The translations under genes were made by a program, and so were the position numbers. The notes below the pieces were generated by a model that saw only the letters and a list, made by a program, of their open reading frames with translations, was not told the origin of the DNA and did no database searches. A stretch of 64,000 nucleotides of DNA from Cepaea nemoralis (Eukaryota; Mollusca; Gastropoda; Stylommatophora; Helicidae): NCBI GenBank assembly GCA_014155875.1, contig JACEFZ010001373.1:62001-126000 (forward strand). The letters run 5' to 3'. Positions 31,074 through 41,716 of this stretch are shown in pieces (the first letter of the stretch is position 1; every line of letters begins with the position of its first letter).

Positions 31074-33563
31074 ATGGGCAGAGGTATGTCAAAGAGTAAG
31101 CACAGAAAGTCACTGAAATTGTTCTGGCGACTACATAAAAGCATGAGTGGTGTAGTCAAGAATAAGAGCATTTCTGACTTCCAAGGTGCTGACCTCATCT
31201 GGCAGAGGACTGACGAGGACAAGGGCAAAGCCCTCTTTGAACGCTACCTTGAGCAGAGCAACCAGACAGACATGGGAGGCCGAAATCTGGCCAAGGAGGT
31301 CACCTCAGACAGATACAAGGCCCAGAACACTTCGGATGAAGACAAAGTGACAGTGAAAGAAATCAAGGCTGTGCTTCGACGATCAAAAAACAGTGCTCTA
31401 GGTCCTGATGGCATAAGATACGACGACATAAATAGGTGTACCGACAATGAGCTAGAGAAACTAGCAGACATGTACAACAACAGTATAGGGAGTGCTAGCA
31501 TCAAGGAGGAATGGTTACACAGCTATCTGATTCCCTTGCCGAAGCCTGACAAAGACCATAAAAAAATTCAGGGATATCGAATTATAACCATGCAGAATAC
31601 AATAGGCAAGCTACTGGAGAAGGTAATTGCCAGGAAAATATCAAGCCAACTAGAGAGGTAAGGTGTTGTCCCACCTACCCTGGGTGGGTACCGTCCAAAA
31701 AGAGAAACCTGGACCAATGCAGCAGTCTTTGCCCATGATGTCTATGAAGGTTTCCACTCAAGCACTGAAACCGTTGCTGCAGCGATTGATCTTGAGGACG
31801 CATACAACAGAGTACGACTGGATTTTTTAATGTTTCAGCTTCTTGAACTAAACGTAAGTCCATTCCTCCTTAGTTGGATCGCTGCAGCCCTCTTCCAACG
31901 GAAAGTAGTTTTTAGATGTGGCAGTTGGACTTCGGAACCAACAACAATATATCCTGGCCTACCACTGGGATCACCATTATCTCCGGTACTGTTCAACGCC
32001 TACACAGTGAGAATCACCAGTGAGCAGATCACTGGACCTGGCAGGACATTGTCATATGCCGATGATGTTTTAGTGTATCGTCAGGGTAAGGATAGAGAGG
32101 AGGTTGCTGTGGAACTACAAACCGAACTCAATCGCATAAGTACTTGGTGTGATGAAGCTGGGGCAATGGTCAACCCAACAAAGGCAACAGTGACTTGGTT
32201 CTCGTTGAATAATCATATTGTCAACAATCCAACACCAACTGTAATGCTGTGTTCAGAGACGGTGGAAAGAACGCAGGCAATGAATTACCTGGGGATACGG
32301 TTTGATCGAAGCCTTGCTTATAATGTGCACATAGACCAGGTGATAACAAAGGCCAAGCGGGGTTTGGCAGCGATGCGGGTGATGGCGGCAGCAAACTGTG
32401 ACCAGCGCCATCTATGTCTTCTGTACGAGGGGCTGGTCATGTCTGTTTTGGAGTATGCAATGGCAATCCTGACTGTCAGCCATAAGCAGATAGAAAGGAT
32501 GGAAAGGATACAGAATGAAGCTATGCGCATTATTCTTGGATGTACAAGAGATACAGCATGCAGGGCGATGCGCTACCTTCTTGATTTTCCAACCATTGAA
32601 GAGAGAATACAAGTTTGCAGGGCACGCGCCTACCTCAGAATTAACGCAAACACACAGCATCCACTGCATAGTGAAATTAGAAAGGTGAAGGGCAGCAGGT
32701 TAAAAAGAGGACGGTCGTGGATGGGTCAAGCCGAAGACATTCTTCAACAGGTGTGTTCACTTGAGGACTTAGAACCTGGTGAGGAGTGGGTGCAGGTGCC
32801 AACAGACTTCTGCACATCCTTTTCAGCTTGCATCCAACTAGATAGAAAATGCAGACAAGAAAATCCGGCTGCCGTTGAGGCTGAAGTACAAGCGTTGATT
32901 TTCGAGAATTCGCTAGACGGTGACGCGGTCATCTACACAGATGGGTCGGTCGTCCGACATGTGAGAAGCTCATGGGCCTATGCAGCTCGGGCCGGAGGGA
33001 GAATTGTGAAGGAGGACTCTGGTGCTTTCACTGAAACCATGGAAGTCATGGCAGTAAGTAAAGCAATAACATGGCTCGAGACACAGACATTCACTAGGGC
33101 TTGTTTCCTTAGCGACTCAATGAACATGATCAAGAGGATAGAGGAGGGGTCGATCCGAAGAGAATGGTTGCTGCCTCTGAAGCGGTCTCGGCTGGCAAAG
33201 ATTAGTTTCATCTTCGTGCCAGGGCATGCGGGAGTACAAGGAAATGAGAGGGCTGACAAGCTCGCAGGTGAGGCTACTGTGGAGGGCGGACGCGCCATGG
33301 ACCAGGCTGACATTCTGAATGCTCTACGAGAAGTGAGACTTTTGCAAGAACCAAGTGATGACTGTGAATCTACAACAATGGCCAGACTGCGAGAGCAGCA
33401 AATTAAAAGAGGGGTGGCCAAACAAGAACACTACGCAGGAAGCCAAAGAAGATTGATAAACCAACACAGAACTGGCGTCGTTAGCCGCTACACGCTGCGG
33501 GATTTGCTGAGGAGGGGATCCGAGCACTTATGGACTGAATGGTCCGATGTGCAACGAGGATGA
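31074..33563 (+). pseudogene. LINE J reverse transcriptase and RNase H
   Basis: One frame broken only by a TAA at 31659; it is open from 31662 to 33563. RT motifs: RRSKNSALGPDGIRYDD, LIPLPKPDKDHK, PTLGGYRPKRETW, AIDLEDAYNRV (catalytic Asp), GLPLGSPLSPVLFNAY, LSYADDVLVY (Asp78-Asp79 counted from 31830) and MNYLGIRFDRSL. The C-terminal RNase H domain has AVIYTDGSVV, ETMEVMAVSKA, LSDSMNMI and VPGHAGVQGNERADKLAGEA, so the catalytic Asp/Glu/Asp/Asp set is visible. The RNase H places it in the I superfamily. Upstream of 31074 the frame is lost, so it is a relic though well preserved. Confidence 0.9.
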
Positions 33564-33588
33564 TCTGTCGACTAACTAACTAACTAAC

Positions 33589-34140
33589 TATAGGTTGTGT
33601 CTATGTCAGGCTGTGGTAATCGTCCACCCTCTTTTGCTAGTCTGTCAGCCTCTTCATTTCCAGGTATACTGCAATGTGATGGGATCCACTGTATTACAAC
33701 TTTTTTGGATTTCTGGCATAGACCATGGAGTGCTGCTCTTAGGTCAGCTAGTTATGTGCTGTTTTTGCTCTTCAGTATTGAGACAGCTGACTTTGCATCT
33801 GTGAAGATAGCTATTTGCTTCTCTTTATTTTCCTCCATCAAGAGCATGTCTGCTGCAGTTTTCAAAGCCTCTACCTCCGCTTTGAAGTTACTTGAAAATT
33901 TTCCAGTTGCCACTGACTGTGTTTTTATCACTCCATTTTTTAAATTAAGGAGAATTCCTCCTCCTCCATTTTTAATTGAATCTTTGGCTGATCCATCTGT
34001 ATATGCATGAGTCCAATTGCTGCTTGGGTAATGATCTTTTATGTAGTTGAGGGTTATTTTTCTTCTTTCGGTTTCATTCTGAGTGTTCTTTTTCTCAATA
34101 CCAGGAATGTTTTCTATCATCTCAGGCAGATGCTGCTGTC
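33589..34140 (-). pseudogene. LINE N RNase H domain (right piece)
   Basis: A minus-strand frame (33752-34120) has HPSSNW-like sequence (DHYPSSNWTHAYTDGSAKDS with the first RNase H Asp), FKAEVEALKTAADMLL (Glu) and IAIFTDAKSAVSILKS (Asp). Between 33603 and 33750 the frame is disturbed; WIPSHCSIPGNEEADRLAKE-type sequence lies there. It joins EN-RT in one frame upstream (ENIPGIEKKNTQ), unlike the sister copy, where a frameshift intervenes. Confidence 0.85.
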
Positions 34141-37100
34141 TTCAAGCTGGGAAGTTGTGTGCATTGTAAATGGGCTTGACTGTTGATATGTTAAGTATGG
34201 GATCTGCCCTAATCTTTCGTTTTGCAGTTTCTACAAAGTTGCTACGCTTCAGTCTTCCTTTTCCAAAACCATTAAACCTGTTATACATAGGGTGGTCTGT
34301 CAATCTTCTAAATTTTTCTGCTTGTTGCTGGGCTCTGCTATCTCTTCTGTCCTGCATTGGTTGTAAACAAGTGATCTTTTCTAGTTCATTAATAGGCGTT
34401 GTCTTCAGGCTTCCAGTTATGATTCGCATTCCTTGGTTTTGGACTCTACTTATTTTGTTAAAGTTTGACTTAGCTGCTGTTGCCCAAGCTGCAATGCCAT
34501 ATTCCAGTACTGGCCTCACCCGTCCAGTATATAACTTCTTGAGAACTTTATCATCTGCTCCCCACGTTGTACCAGCAAGCTTTTTCATGATTGCCATTCT
34601 CTGCCTTGCTCTTGTTCGATTTTTCTCAACCTGTGTCTTCTATGTCAGGCGACGATCAAAGGTGACTCCTAGATAGTTTGGATTTTCTTCATGGCGCAAT
34701 ATTTTTCCATTCAATACCAGCTTAGGTTGCTGAGTTTTATTTGAGAGGGAGAACACTGTGCATGTTGTTTTCTCCTCACTTATCTTCACTAGCCATGATT
34801 TTGACCAGTCCTCTAGCACTAATAAGGCTTGCTGTATTCTGTTGTTAGCTGTACTAATATATTCTTCAGATGTCCATATGGCTAGGTCATCTGCAAAGGA
34901 GGATGTGTGTACTCTGGCTGGAAAATTTTCTGTGATGTCATTTATATATGCTAGGAATAATGTTGGTGAAAGAACTCCTCCTTGGGGGACACCCTGCTCC
35001 AACAGCATCATTTTGCTTGTTTGTCCTTGTACTTTTGTCCTGGCAGTTCTGTTCTCAAGGTAGTGGCTGATCCATTTATACATTTTCCCACAAACATGCA
35101 TTTTTTTGCAGTTTTACTTTCAGTCCTTCATTCCATACTTTATCAAATGCTTTTTCTAAATCTATCCAGACTGCTAGTGTGTGCTTTTTCTCTTGGAAGG
35201 CATCCTCTATTTCCTGAGCTATATAGGCTATTTGATCTTCAGTGGATCTGTACTTTCTGAATCCTGCTTCCCCGGGAAGGTTAACCCGGTCAACAAATGC
35301 CCGCAGAAGTCGGATGTGTCGGCCTAACGGCGCAAGAACGCAGCTCTGCTGTAAACAGGCACAACGCAATCACATCCGAAAAAAAAACTCCGGATGAACG
35401 CAGAAGAAGAAGAAGAAGAATCCTGCTTGGTGTGGTGTTAAGAGTTTGTTTTCTTCCAGATGCCATGTTAGCCTGCCATTGATAATGCGTTCCATTAATT
35501 TTCCTACACAGCTAAGTAGACTGATAGGTCGATAGCCATTTGGTTCTTCCAGGTCTTTTCCTTTCTTTGGGACTGGTATTAGTATAGCTTCCTACCATGC
35601 CTGTGGGACTATTCCTCTCTTCCAGCTGTTATTTAGGACTGCTAGTAGTTTCTTATTTGCCTTGATGCCTAGTCCTATTAGCATTTTATTTGTGATTCCA
35701 TCCTTTCCTGGTGATTTCTTCTTTTTTAGGGTATTCATTGCCTGTTCCATTTCTTCCATTGTTAGATTGCCATCATATATTCTGATGCTGTCTTTGTATT
35801 ACTATGATGTATCTGTTTGTCTTTGATTGCTTTCTTCTGTTCGGTTGTAATATCAATGTGGTTTGCATTTGCATAGTGTTCCATTAGTGCATTTGCAGCC
35901 TTTTTTCCTGTAAGCAAGGCATTTCCTTGTTTAATTGTCATTTGTTTGTTTTGGGTCCTTCAATGTTCATGGCTTTCACTAGCTTCCATAGTTTGTTTCC
36001 ATCCCTGTCAAAATTCAGGTTTTCTGTTTTTTCCCTCCAACAATCTCTTGTTGTTTGATGTAATGTTCTTTTATATTTTGCTGAGATGGCTTTGAGAGAG
36101 ATGTTCATTTCAATTGTTTGTTCTCTCTCTGCTGTCTTCCTGGCATCTTCAACTTTGTCCTCCAAACTTTGTAGTTCTTCAGTCCAGTATGGTTTGTAAT
36201 TTTTCCTCGCTCCTCTTGGAATGGACTCAGTGGCTGCCTGTATTATCGCTCTGTTTAGACTTTCCACCATTTGCTTTATGTTGCCATATCGTGTATTTAT
36301 GTTTTCACAATATTTGTCTGTTAGTATGGCAAATCTGTCCCTATCTGCTCGTTTGTAATTCCAGCGGGGCAAGGGCTTTTGCTCCTGTGGAACATACTCC
36401 ATATTCATTACAAGCTTGATTGGTCTGTGGTCACTACCTGCTAATTGGTCCAGCACATGGCGATCGATTTTGTGGAGGATGTCTCCTGTGCAAAAAGCTA
36501 AGTCTGGAGTAGAGGTGGTAAGCCATCTTCTGGAGTAGAAGCTCGGTGTGTCATCCGCTTTGTTGAGTAGCTGGAGATTTGAGTCTATTTCCCAGTCCTC
36601 CAATTCATCTCCTCTTTTGTCAGTATCTGGGTATCCTCATCTTTCTGAACAGCTATTACAGTCTCCGACAATAATGCAGTTTGTGTCAGTTATTTTCATG
36701 TTTGAGAGTGTAAGGTCCTTATCTGCTGGGCTATACAGATTGTAGATTCTTATTTTCACGTCCTTTATCATTATATCAACACCTATAATTTCCGTTTGGT
36801 TGTCAGAGATCACAGATACTTCGCTGCAAGGTATTGTATTTCGTGTAAGTATTAGAACTCCTCCTTTGTGTCCTTCGCGGTCGAAACGTGTGGCCTGATA
36901 TCCTCTGACTGAGAATTTGTGATTGGCGTTGAGGTGTGTCTCTTGAATGCATGCCACATCTATTCTGTCTTTATGAAGACGCTGTGCTAGGGAGTCTTTC
37001 TTCTTGTAAACTCCTTCAGCATTCCACTGTAGTATGTTGAGTGGCCGGGGTATTTGGTCACTAGCTCTTAACCTACTCCTCTGTGCCTTGACTCCACAGC

Positions 37101-37227
37101 ACAGGGGAAGGTGACCACCAGTAGTCATGGGTGGACCCCCTCGAGGCAGGGGGTCCGGCACTATCGCCGCCTGATGGGACTTCACGGGATTAGCACCATA
37201 ACGATTAATTTTGATTTGTGACATCAT
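34141..37227 (-). pseudogene. LINE N endonuclease and RT, fragmented
   Basis: Homologous along its length to the 998-codon frame at 57921-60917. Pieces in coding order: 37227-36637 (N-terminus and EN to the GDFNS site, which reads GDCNSCSER then a stop), 36603-35938 (EN end with GSDHRPIKL and the linker), about 35930-35430 (broken), 35369-35076 (RT motif A, IDLEKAFDKVWNEG, interrupted by the 148-bp insert), 35101-34640 (GVPQGGVLSPTLFLAY and SFADDLAIW) and 34597-34142 (thumb). The mutated EN site and multiple stops and indels show long inactivity. Confidence 0.88.
35270..35417 (-). mobile_element. 148-bp LINE N tail inserted into LINE N
   Basis: Matches only the last about 150 bp of LINE N and ends in (AAG)n (35403-35417). 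Target duplication GAATCCTGCTT is perfect (35259-35269 and 35418-35428), and the sister LINE N has an empty site at about 59105. Either an extreme 5'-truncated LINE N copy or a SINE that shares the LINE N tail; no tRNA-like head is visible. Confidence 0.88.
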
Positions 37228-37620
37228 GAATTAAGTTACGTTGCACTGCTTTGTCAAGCCTGTGGCTCAGTACATCCGATTTCGACAAGCATTTATTCGG
37301 GATGCTTTCCCTAGCCTTTGACTGTCCCCAGTCTACCTACAAGGCAGCAGGTTTAACGTTGCACTGCTTTGTCAAGCCTGTGGCTCAGTACATCCGATTT
37401 CGACAAGCATGTATTCGGGGTGCTTTCCCTAGCCTTTGACTGTCCCCAGTCTACCTACAAGGCAGCAGGTTTGTGTGTCTCTTCGTCTGGTCCCTCTCCC
37501 TTGACCTGTCCGACATGGGTGGCCCTACCAGTAGCTGTGCTACCGTCGGCATAGCTCTTGGGGTCATTGGGACGCGCAAGCCCCTCTACCTCGTCACGGT
37601 GGACACACAGCAGAGGGGAG
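37228..37620 (-). promoter_or_regulatory. LINE N 5' leader with 118-bp tandem duplication
   Basis: A 118-bp unit is present twice (37238-37355 and 37356-37473); the sister at 60930-61050 has one. The outer part reaches the 5' end CCCCTCTG at about 37618 and holds a short frame ending KPAAL. Internal promoters of LINEs lie in this position. No ORF1 is visible in either copy. Confidence 0.7.
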
Positions 37621-37926
37621 CCCACCAATTCTATGCTACCAATGCCAAACCTGGACAATGACAGAAAAAGAGAAACGAAAATCACAACAGAAATGAGATT
37701 GCTGAGAAGAATACCCAATGTATCAAGAAGAGATAAGATCAGAAATGAAGAAATCAGGACTAACGTGAGGGTTATAGCTGCGCTAGATTTTATTAGAAGG
37801 CAACAAGTCAAATGGTTTGGCCATGCAAGTAGGTTAACAACTAACAGTGTACCACAACAAGCAATGATGTACAGACCAGATGGAGGCAGAGGAACAGGCC
37901 GACCACGCAAACGATGGACGCAGTGA
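37621..37926 (+). pseudogene. RTE-like LINE RT C-terminus, right half of the split copy
   Basis: Resumes the LINE cut at 29261: EMRLLRRIPNVSRRDKIRN, QVKWFGHASRLTTN and RPDGGRGTGRPRKRWTQ. It aligns with 16900-17193, which was never interrupted. Confidence 0.88.
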
Positions 37927-38100
37927 ATAACAGAGTCCGTGGGAATATCGATACGTGAAGCCCATAAGCGGACACTCTCCCGCGATTTATACGTCACCTC
38001 GACACCGCAAGGTACAAGAGGAACATGATGAGATGAGATGAGATCCCACACTTTAATAACATTAAGAAAGAAATGAGAAGACTGAATATTAACATGTTGG

Positions 38101-38514
38101 GTGTCATGGAGGGACCCCAGATCAAAGAACTGGCACCAACTCGACCTGGTTCTCACTAAACGCAACAATCTTCGTAATGTACGGCTGACTCGCAGCTATC
38201 ATAGTGCTGACCGCGACACCGATCGCTCACTCGTTTCCAGCAAGGTGAAGATAAAGCATAAGAGAATCTACAGCACAGAAAGAAGACTACGCATCGAACC
38301 AGCGGCATCCGAAACAAAGAGGTCAATAAATTCACCCAGGCTATGGCGGAGGCCCTGCCTAGCCCCACAAATGGAACTGCCACCGAGAGATAGAGTCATT
38401 TGCGCGACACCATCTATGGCACAGCACTATCAACATTTGGCAAGTATCAACCAAAGTCAGCCGACTGGTTTGAAGCACACTTTATTAGAGACTTTATTAC
38501 CAAACTTTTGTTAA
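38101..38514 (+). pseudogene. LINE endonuclease C-terminal fragment, copy 2
   Basis: Paralog of 17368-17790 with DPRSKNWHQLDLVLTKRNN and RSYHSADRDTDRSLVSSKV. The catalytic His of the TDHSLV motif is Arg here. Non-functional. Confidence 0.75.
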
Positions 38515-38584
38515 TAATTAGAGATTTTATTACCAAACGTTTGGTAATAATTCCGTACATTATTCCCAAACGGCTGGTCAAGTG
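38495..38584. repeat. Palindromic ACCAAACGTTTGGT element, copy in mosaic block 2
   Basis: Same arrangement as 17762-17853: TTTATTACC, TTTTGTTAATAAT, then ACCAAACGTTTGGT and CCCAAACGGCTGGTCAAGTG. Confidence 0.55.
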
Positions 38585-38779
38585 ACGTTTACTATCGCCG
38601 TCTGCTAGTCTGTCTTTTGTTTTCAAGCTCTTTTTGAATTTCAACTATACATTAGTTTATTCCATAAAACTTTAATGTTTATATCTCAGTTAATGCCTAG
38701 ATACGTTACTTACTTCTTGACGTTGAATTTGCGTACGCATGAGATGAAAGTAAGCCTGTAGATGACACTGCAACATTTG

Positions 38780-39950
38780 CATCAACAGTGCATCAAGCAT
38801 CAACAGTGGCTGTGTCACTAGGAGAGCAAGCCGTCCAGGGGATGAGGACAGTGCTATTGATCTGGCGCTGGTTTCTCCTTCACTCACTACAGTGTGTAAA
38901 TGGAGCGTCCTAGGGTACCACGGCAGCGACCGCCACCCTTGCAGTATATTGGTGGAGAAAGGCAGAACCAGGCAGCACAAGTTAACGGTCAAGACTTTCC
39001 AGTATGACAGTACAGGGCAAGATGTGGTGAGTAAAATAAGACGTGACAAGCGCAGAAAGCTTCAGGGCAGGAAAAAACGCTGGGCGCAGCCACTGTGTTG
39101 GTATGTTAAGGTGGAGAAGGCGTGGTTGGATAAGCGTGGTGCTGTAAGGGGATGGCTAAATGCCAAGAAGAACAGAGCTGGCCATCCCAGTCCCTGCATG
39201 CACTTAGAAAGAGAGATGCACACAAAAGTAAGCTATTTCAAAAAACTGGTCACGGTGGTTAAAAGTGAAAAATGGGCAGAGGTGTGTCAAAGTGTAAGCA
39301 CAGACAAGTCATTGAAATTATTCTGGCGACTACATAAAAGCATGAGCGGGGTAGTCAAGAATAAGAGCATTTCTGACTTCCAAGGTGCTGACCTCATCTG
39401 GCAGAGGACTTACGAGGACAAGGGCAAAGCCCTCTTTGAACGCTATCTAGAGCAGAGCAACCAGACAGACATGAGAGGCCGAAATCTTGCCAAGGAGGTC
39501 ACGTCAGACAGGTGCAAGGCCCAGAACACTTCGGATGAAGAAACAGTGACAGTGAAATAAATCAAGGCTGTGCTTCGACGATCAAAAAACAGTGCTCCAG
39601 GGCCAGATGGCATAAGATACAACGACATCAATAGGTGTACCGACAACGAGCTAGAACTAGCAGACTTGTACAACAACAGTATAGGGAGTGCTAGCATCAA
39701 GGAGGAGTGGTTACACAGCTATCTGATTCCCTTGCCGAAGCCTGGCAAAGACCACACAAACATTCAAGGTTATCGAGTTACAACCATGCAGATTACAATA
39801 GGCAAGCTGCTGGAGAAGTTAATTGCCAGGAAAATATCAAGCCAGCTAGAGAGGCGAGGGTTTTTCTCACCTACCCTGGGTGGGTACCGTCCAAAAATAG
39901 AAACCTGGGCCAATGCAGCAGTTTTTGCCCATGATGTCTATGAAGGTTTG
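38780..39950 (+). pseudogene. LINE J fragment (EN end to RT N-terminus)
   Basis: Encodes AIDLALVSPSLTTVCKWSVL, DRHPCSILVEKGRTRQ, then SLKLFWRLHKSMSGVV, SISDFQGADLIWQR, a TAA at 39558 (GAA in LINE J), RRSKNSAPGPDGIRYNDIN and LERRGFFSPTLGGYRPK. Homology starts abruptly at about 38780 and stops at 39950, before RT motif A. It retains about 29 bp missing from 30344-33588. Truncated at both ends, so probably deleted after insertion. Confidence 0.85.
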
Positions 39951-40248
39951 AAGTTGAAGTTGAATGTAAAGTGAAAACGTGGTTTAGAAAACAGAGCACT
40001 CAGTTCTATGCAGCCGGTTTGGGAGGACTGATAAAACGATGGGATAAGTGCATCAATGTTGGTGGAAATTATGTTGAGAAATAAAGGGACAATGTATTTA
40101 TAAAAATAAACTGGTTTCAAGTTGTTATCATATTTAGTTATTTTTTTACAGTCATTTGTGACTTATTGACTTCCCCTCGTAATATCGCAGAGGCTTGGGG
40201 AGTATGGTGATGGAATGAGTGGCTCCTGATAGGAGAGACTGGGCAAGT
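39951..40248. other. Unassigned AT-rich spacer
   Basis: No reading frame or repeat match seen, apart from short T runs near 40140. Confidence 0.4.
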
Positions 40249-40475
40249 AAATGGACACAGGACCTTGCAGATACTTTAGCCATGAAAATGTTGACCCACA
40301 CGAAGATGGACACAAGACATTGTAGATACCTCGGGCATGAAAATGTTGACCCACACGAAGATGGACACAAGACATTGTAGATACCTCGGGCATGAAAATC
40401 CATGATGGAGGGGTTGACCCGTACAGAGATGGACACAGGACATTGCAGTCACCTCGGCCATGACAATGCATGAAG
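40249..40475. repeat. 55-bp minisatellite, about four units
   Basis: Units contain GATGGACACAAGACATTGTA, GATACCTCGGGCATGAAAAT and GTTGACCCACACGAA. The second and third are nearly identical; the outer ones are diverged and the last is slightly longer. Confidence 0.88.
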
Positions 40476-40628
40476 CCTGTAAAAGGATTGAGAACAATGT
40501 CGGCCGGCTGTAATGAAAGGTGATGTTCTCCAAAGGGTCTGCTACAAGAAGGTGTATAAAATCAAGTAGAAATATCCAAACATAGCCCATTCTATTCAGA
40601 ACAAGTCATCACACCAGGCTCATCATAT

Positions 40629-40763
40629 ATAAGGTGTATTTTTAATGACTGTGCAGTGTTGTATTCACCTTTTGTAAAGTCCATGCAACATAATAGGTAA
40701 ATACAAAACTTGTACTGGCAATATTTTAAAACACTGCACAGTCATTAAAAATACATCCTGTAT
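40629..40763. mobile_element. Short MITE with about 30-bp terminal inverted repeats
   Basis: GTATTTTTAATGACTGTGCA at the left (40635-40660) is mirrored by TGCACAGTCATTAAAAATAC at the right (40735-40755); the outer bases TATA..AGG/CCTGTATA extend the match. TA at both ends fits a Tc1/mariner-type MITE. The interior (about 70 bp) is non-coding. Confidence 0.7.
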
Positions 40764-40769
40764 AACAAC

Positions 40770-40985
40770 AGCGTCTGCCGTCATCATCATCAAGTGCCCA
40801 GGTGCTCTGGTTGGATTTGAAGCCTGGTAATCATCTGATGTCGAGGGATTTGAGATCAACCACAGACGATTTGGAAGCAGACCGCCTTGCATTGATTCTG
40901 ATGGTATGAGCTTCAGTTATTCAGAAAGCAATGGCAAATTGATGAACGTAAAAATTCTGGGGTAGATTGTGACGTCCTGTAAAGG
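40770..40985 (+). mobile_element. Diverged SINE related to family A
   Basis: The 3' half shares AGAAAGCAATGGCAAA, GTAAAAATTCTGGGGTAGA and GACGTCCTGTAAAGGACATA-type sequence with SINE A. The head differs and no good A/B boxes are visible. Confidence 0.45.
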
Positions 40986-41421
40986 ACATACAGCTAACTT
41001 GTAACCATCCGATGGAAGATGTGACACGGTATATGCTATAAGTCCAGCATTCATAACAATTACATGCAAAATGTCCAAATAGCACGATCAATAATTTCGG
41101 CTCGACGCAAAACTTATAAAAGTAAACGAGCAAAGTTCAGAACTGGAACGGCAGAGAAATGACGAAGCCAACTGTCGTTGAAGATTGTGAAACGTAATAA
41201 CATTTAATAAGATCTCACAGTCAGTTTGAGATTTTCTATCAATTCTATCCGTACCTAGGTGCTTGTTGTTGCCAAGCGGGACCTAGTTCTATTTACAGGA
41301 ACTCATTGATACTCAACACTAACCTGCTTACATATATATTGTACCTTCGTATCTTCACTTGACCTTCTGTCATTCTGCCTGAAGTTCTCCTTTGCCGCTC
41401 TGCACGATATGTCTAGGTACT
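40986..41421. other. Unassigned, possibly the remainder of an LTR
   Basis: Lies beyond the repeated LTR segment in the direction of the LTR's 3' half (minus strand). No second copy exists in the window to define its end, and nothing else is recognised. Confidence 0.3.
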
Positions 41422-41697
41422 CCCGTACGTTCTGTAGCGACACGTTGTAGCAAACCCTGTAATCTCTTCCTTCCCTGCTATCTCAGTCGCAGCCACTGTT
41501 TCATGTGCCAACACTATTCTCCCGCCAATATTTGCATTTCACGGCCAGCTAGTGCCTTCCCAATCAATGTCCTTTTTTGTTGATAACTGACGTCACTCCT
41601 TTGTGTTCTTTATCAACAGTTTCTTGTGGTGTTTTCCTATATGATTATTCTACCGCCTTTTCCGATGACGTCATTATGTCTAAACGCAATGTGGCAG
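41422..41697 (-). repeat. LTR segment (3' LTR) of a degraded minus-strand retroelement
   Basis: About 275 bp directly repeated at 43039-43312 with almost no differences. On the minus strand it begins TGCCACATTGCG just after a purine-rich tract (AAAAGGGAGGGGGG), as an LTR should. Two perfect TGACGTCA motifs (41588-41595 and 41666-41673) fall in what would be U3. Confidence 0.7.
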
Positions 41698-41699
41698 TA

Positions 41700-41716
41700 T
41701 GCCCCCCTCCCTTTTA
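41700..41716 (-). promoter_or_regulatory. Polypurine tract next to the LTR
   Basis: TTTTAAAAGGGAGGGGGG on the minus strand, 3-5 bp before the TG of the LTR segment. This supports orientation and identity of the retroelement remnant. Confidence 0.6.

Larger units (their letters stand above)
30344..33588 (+). mobile_element. LINE J (I-superfamily with RNase H), 5'-truncated, nested in LINE N
   Basis: Plus-strand LINE with target duplication TATAGGTTATGTCT (30330-30343) and TATAGGTTGTGTCT (33589-33602): 14 bp with one mismatch. It ends in a (CTAA)n tail (33568-33588). The 5' end lies within the endonuclease domain. A second fragment is at 38780-39950. Confidence 0.93.
29262..37620 (-). mobile_element. 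Full-length LINE N (I-superfamily with RNase H), itself interrupted twice
   Basis: Minus-strand LINE: 5' end at 37620, 3' end at 29262. A 12-bp target duplication CCCACCAATTCT flanks it. After removing LINE J (30344-33588 plus one target copy) and a 148-bp insert (35270-35417 plus one target copy) it is about 4.9 kb, the same as its sister at 56368-61194. It contains a 5' leader, EN, RT, RNase H and a 3' region ending in an (AAG)-rich tail. Many frame breaks make it a fossil. Confidence 0.92.
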
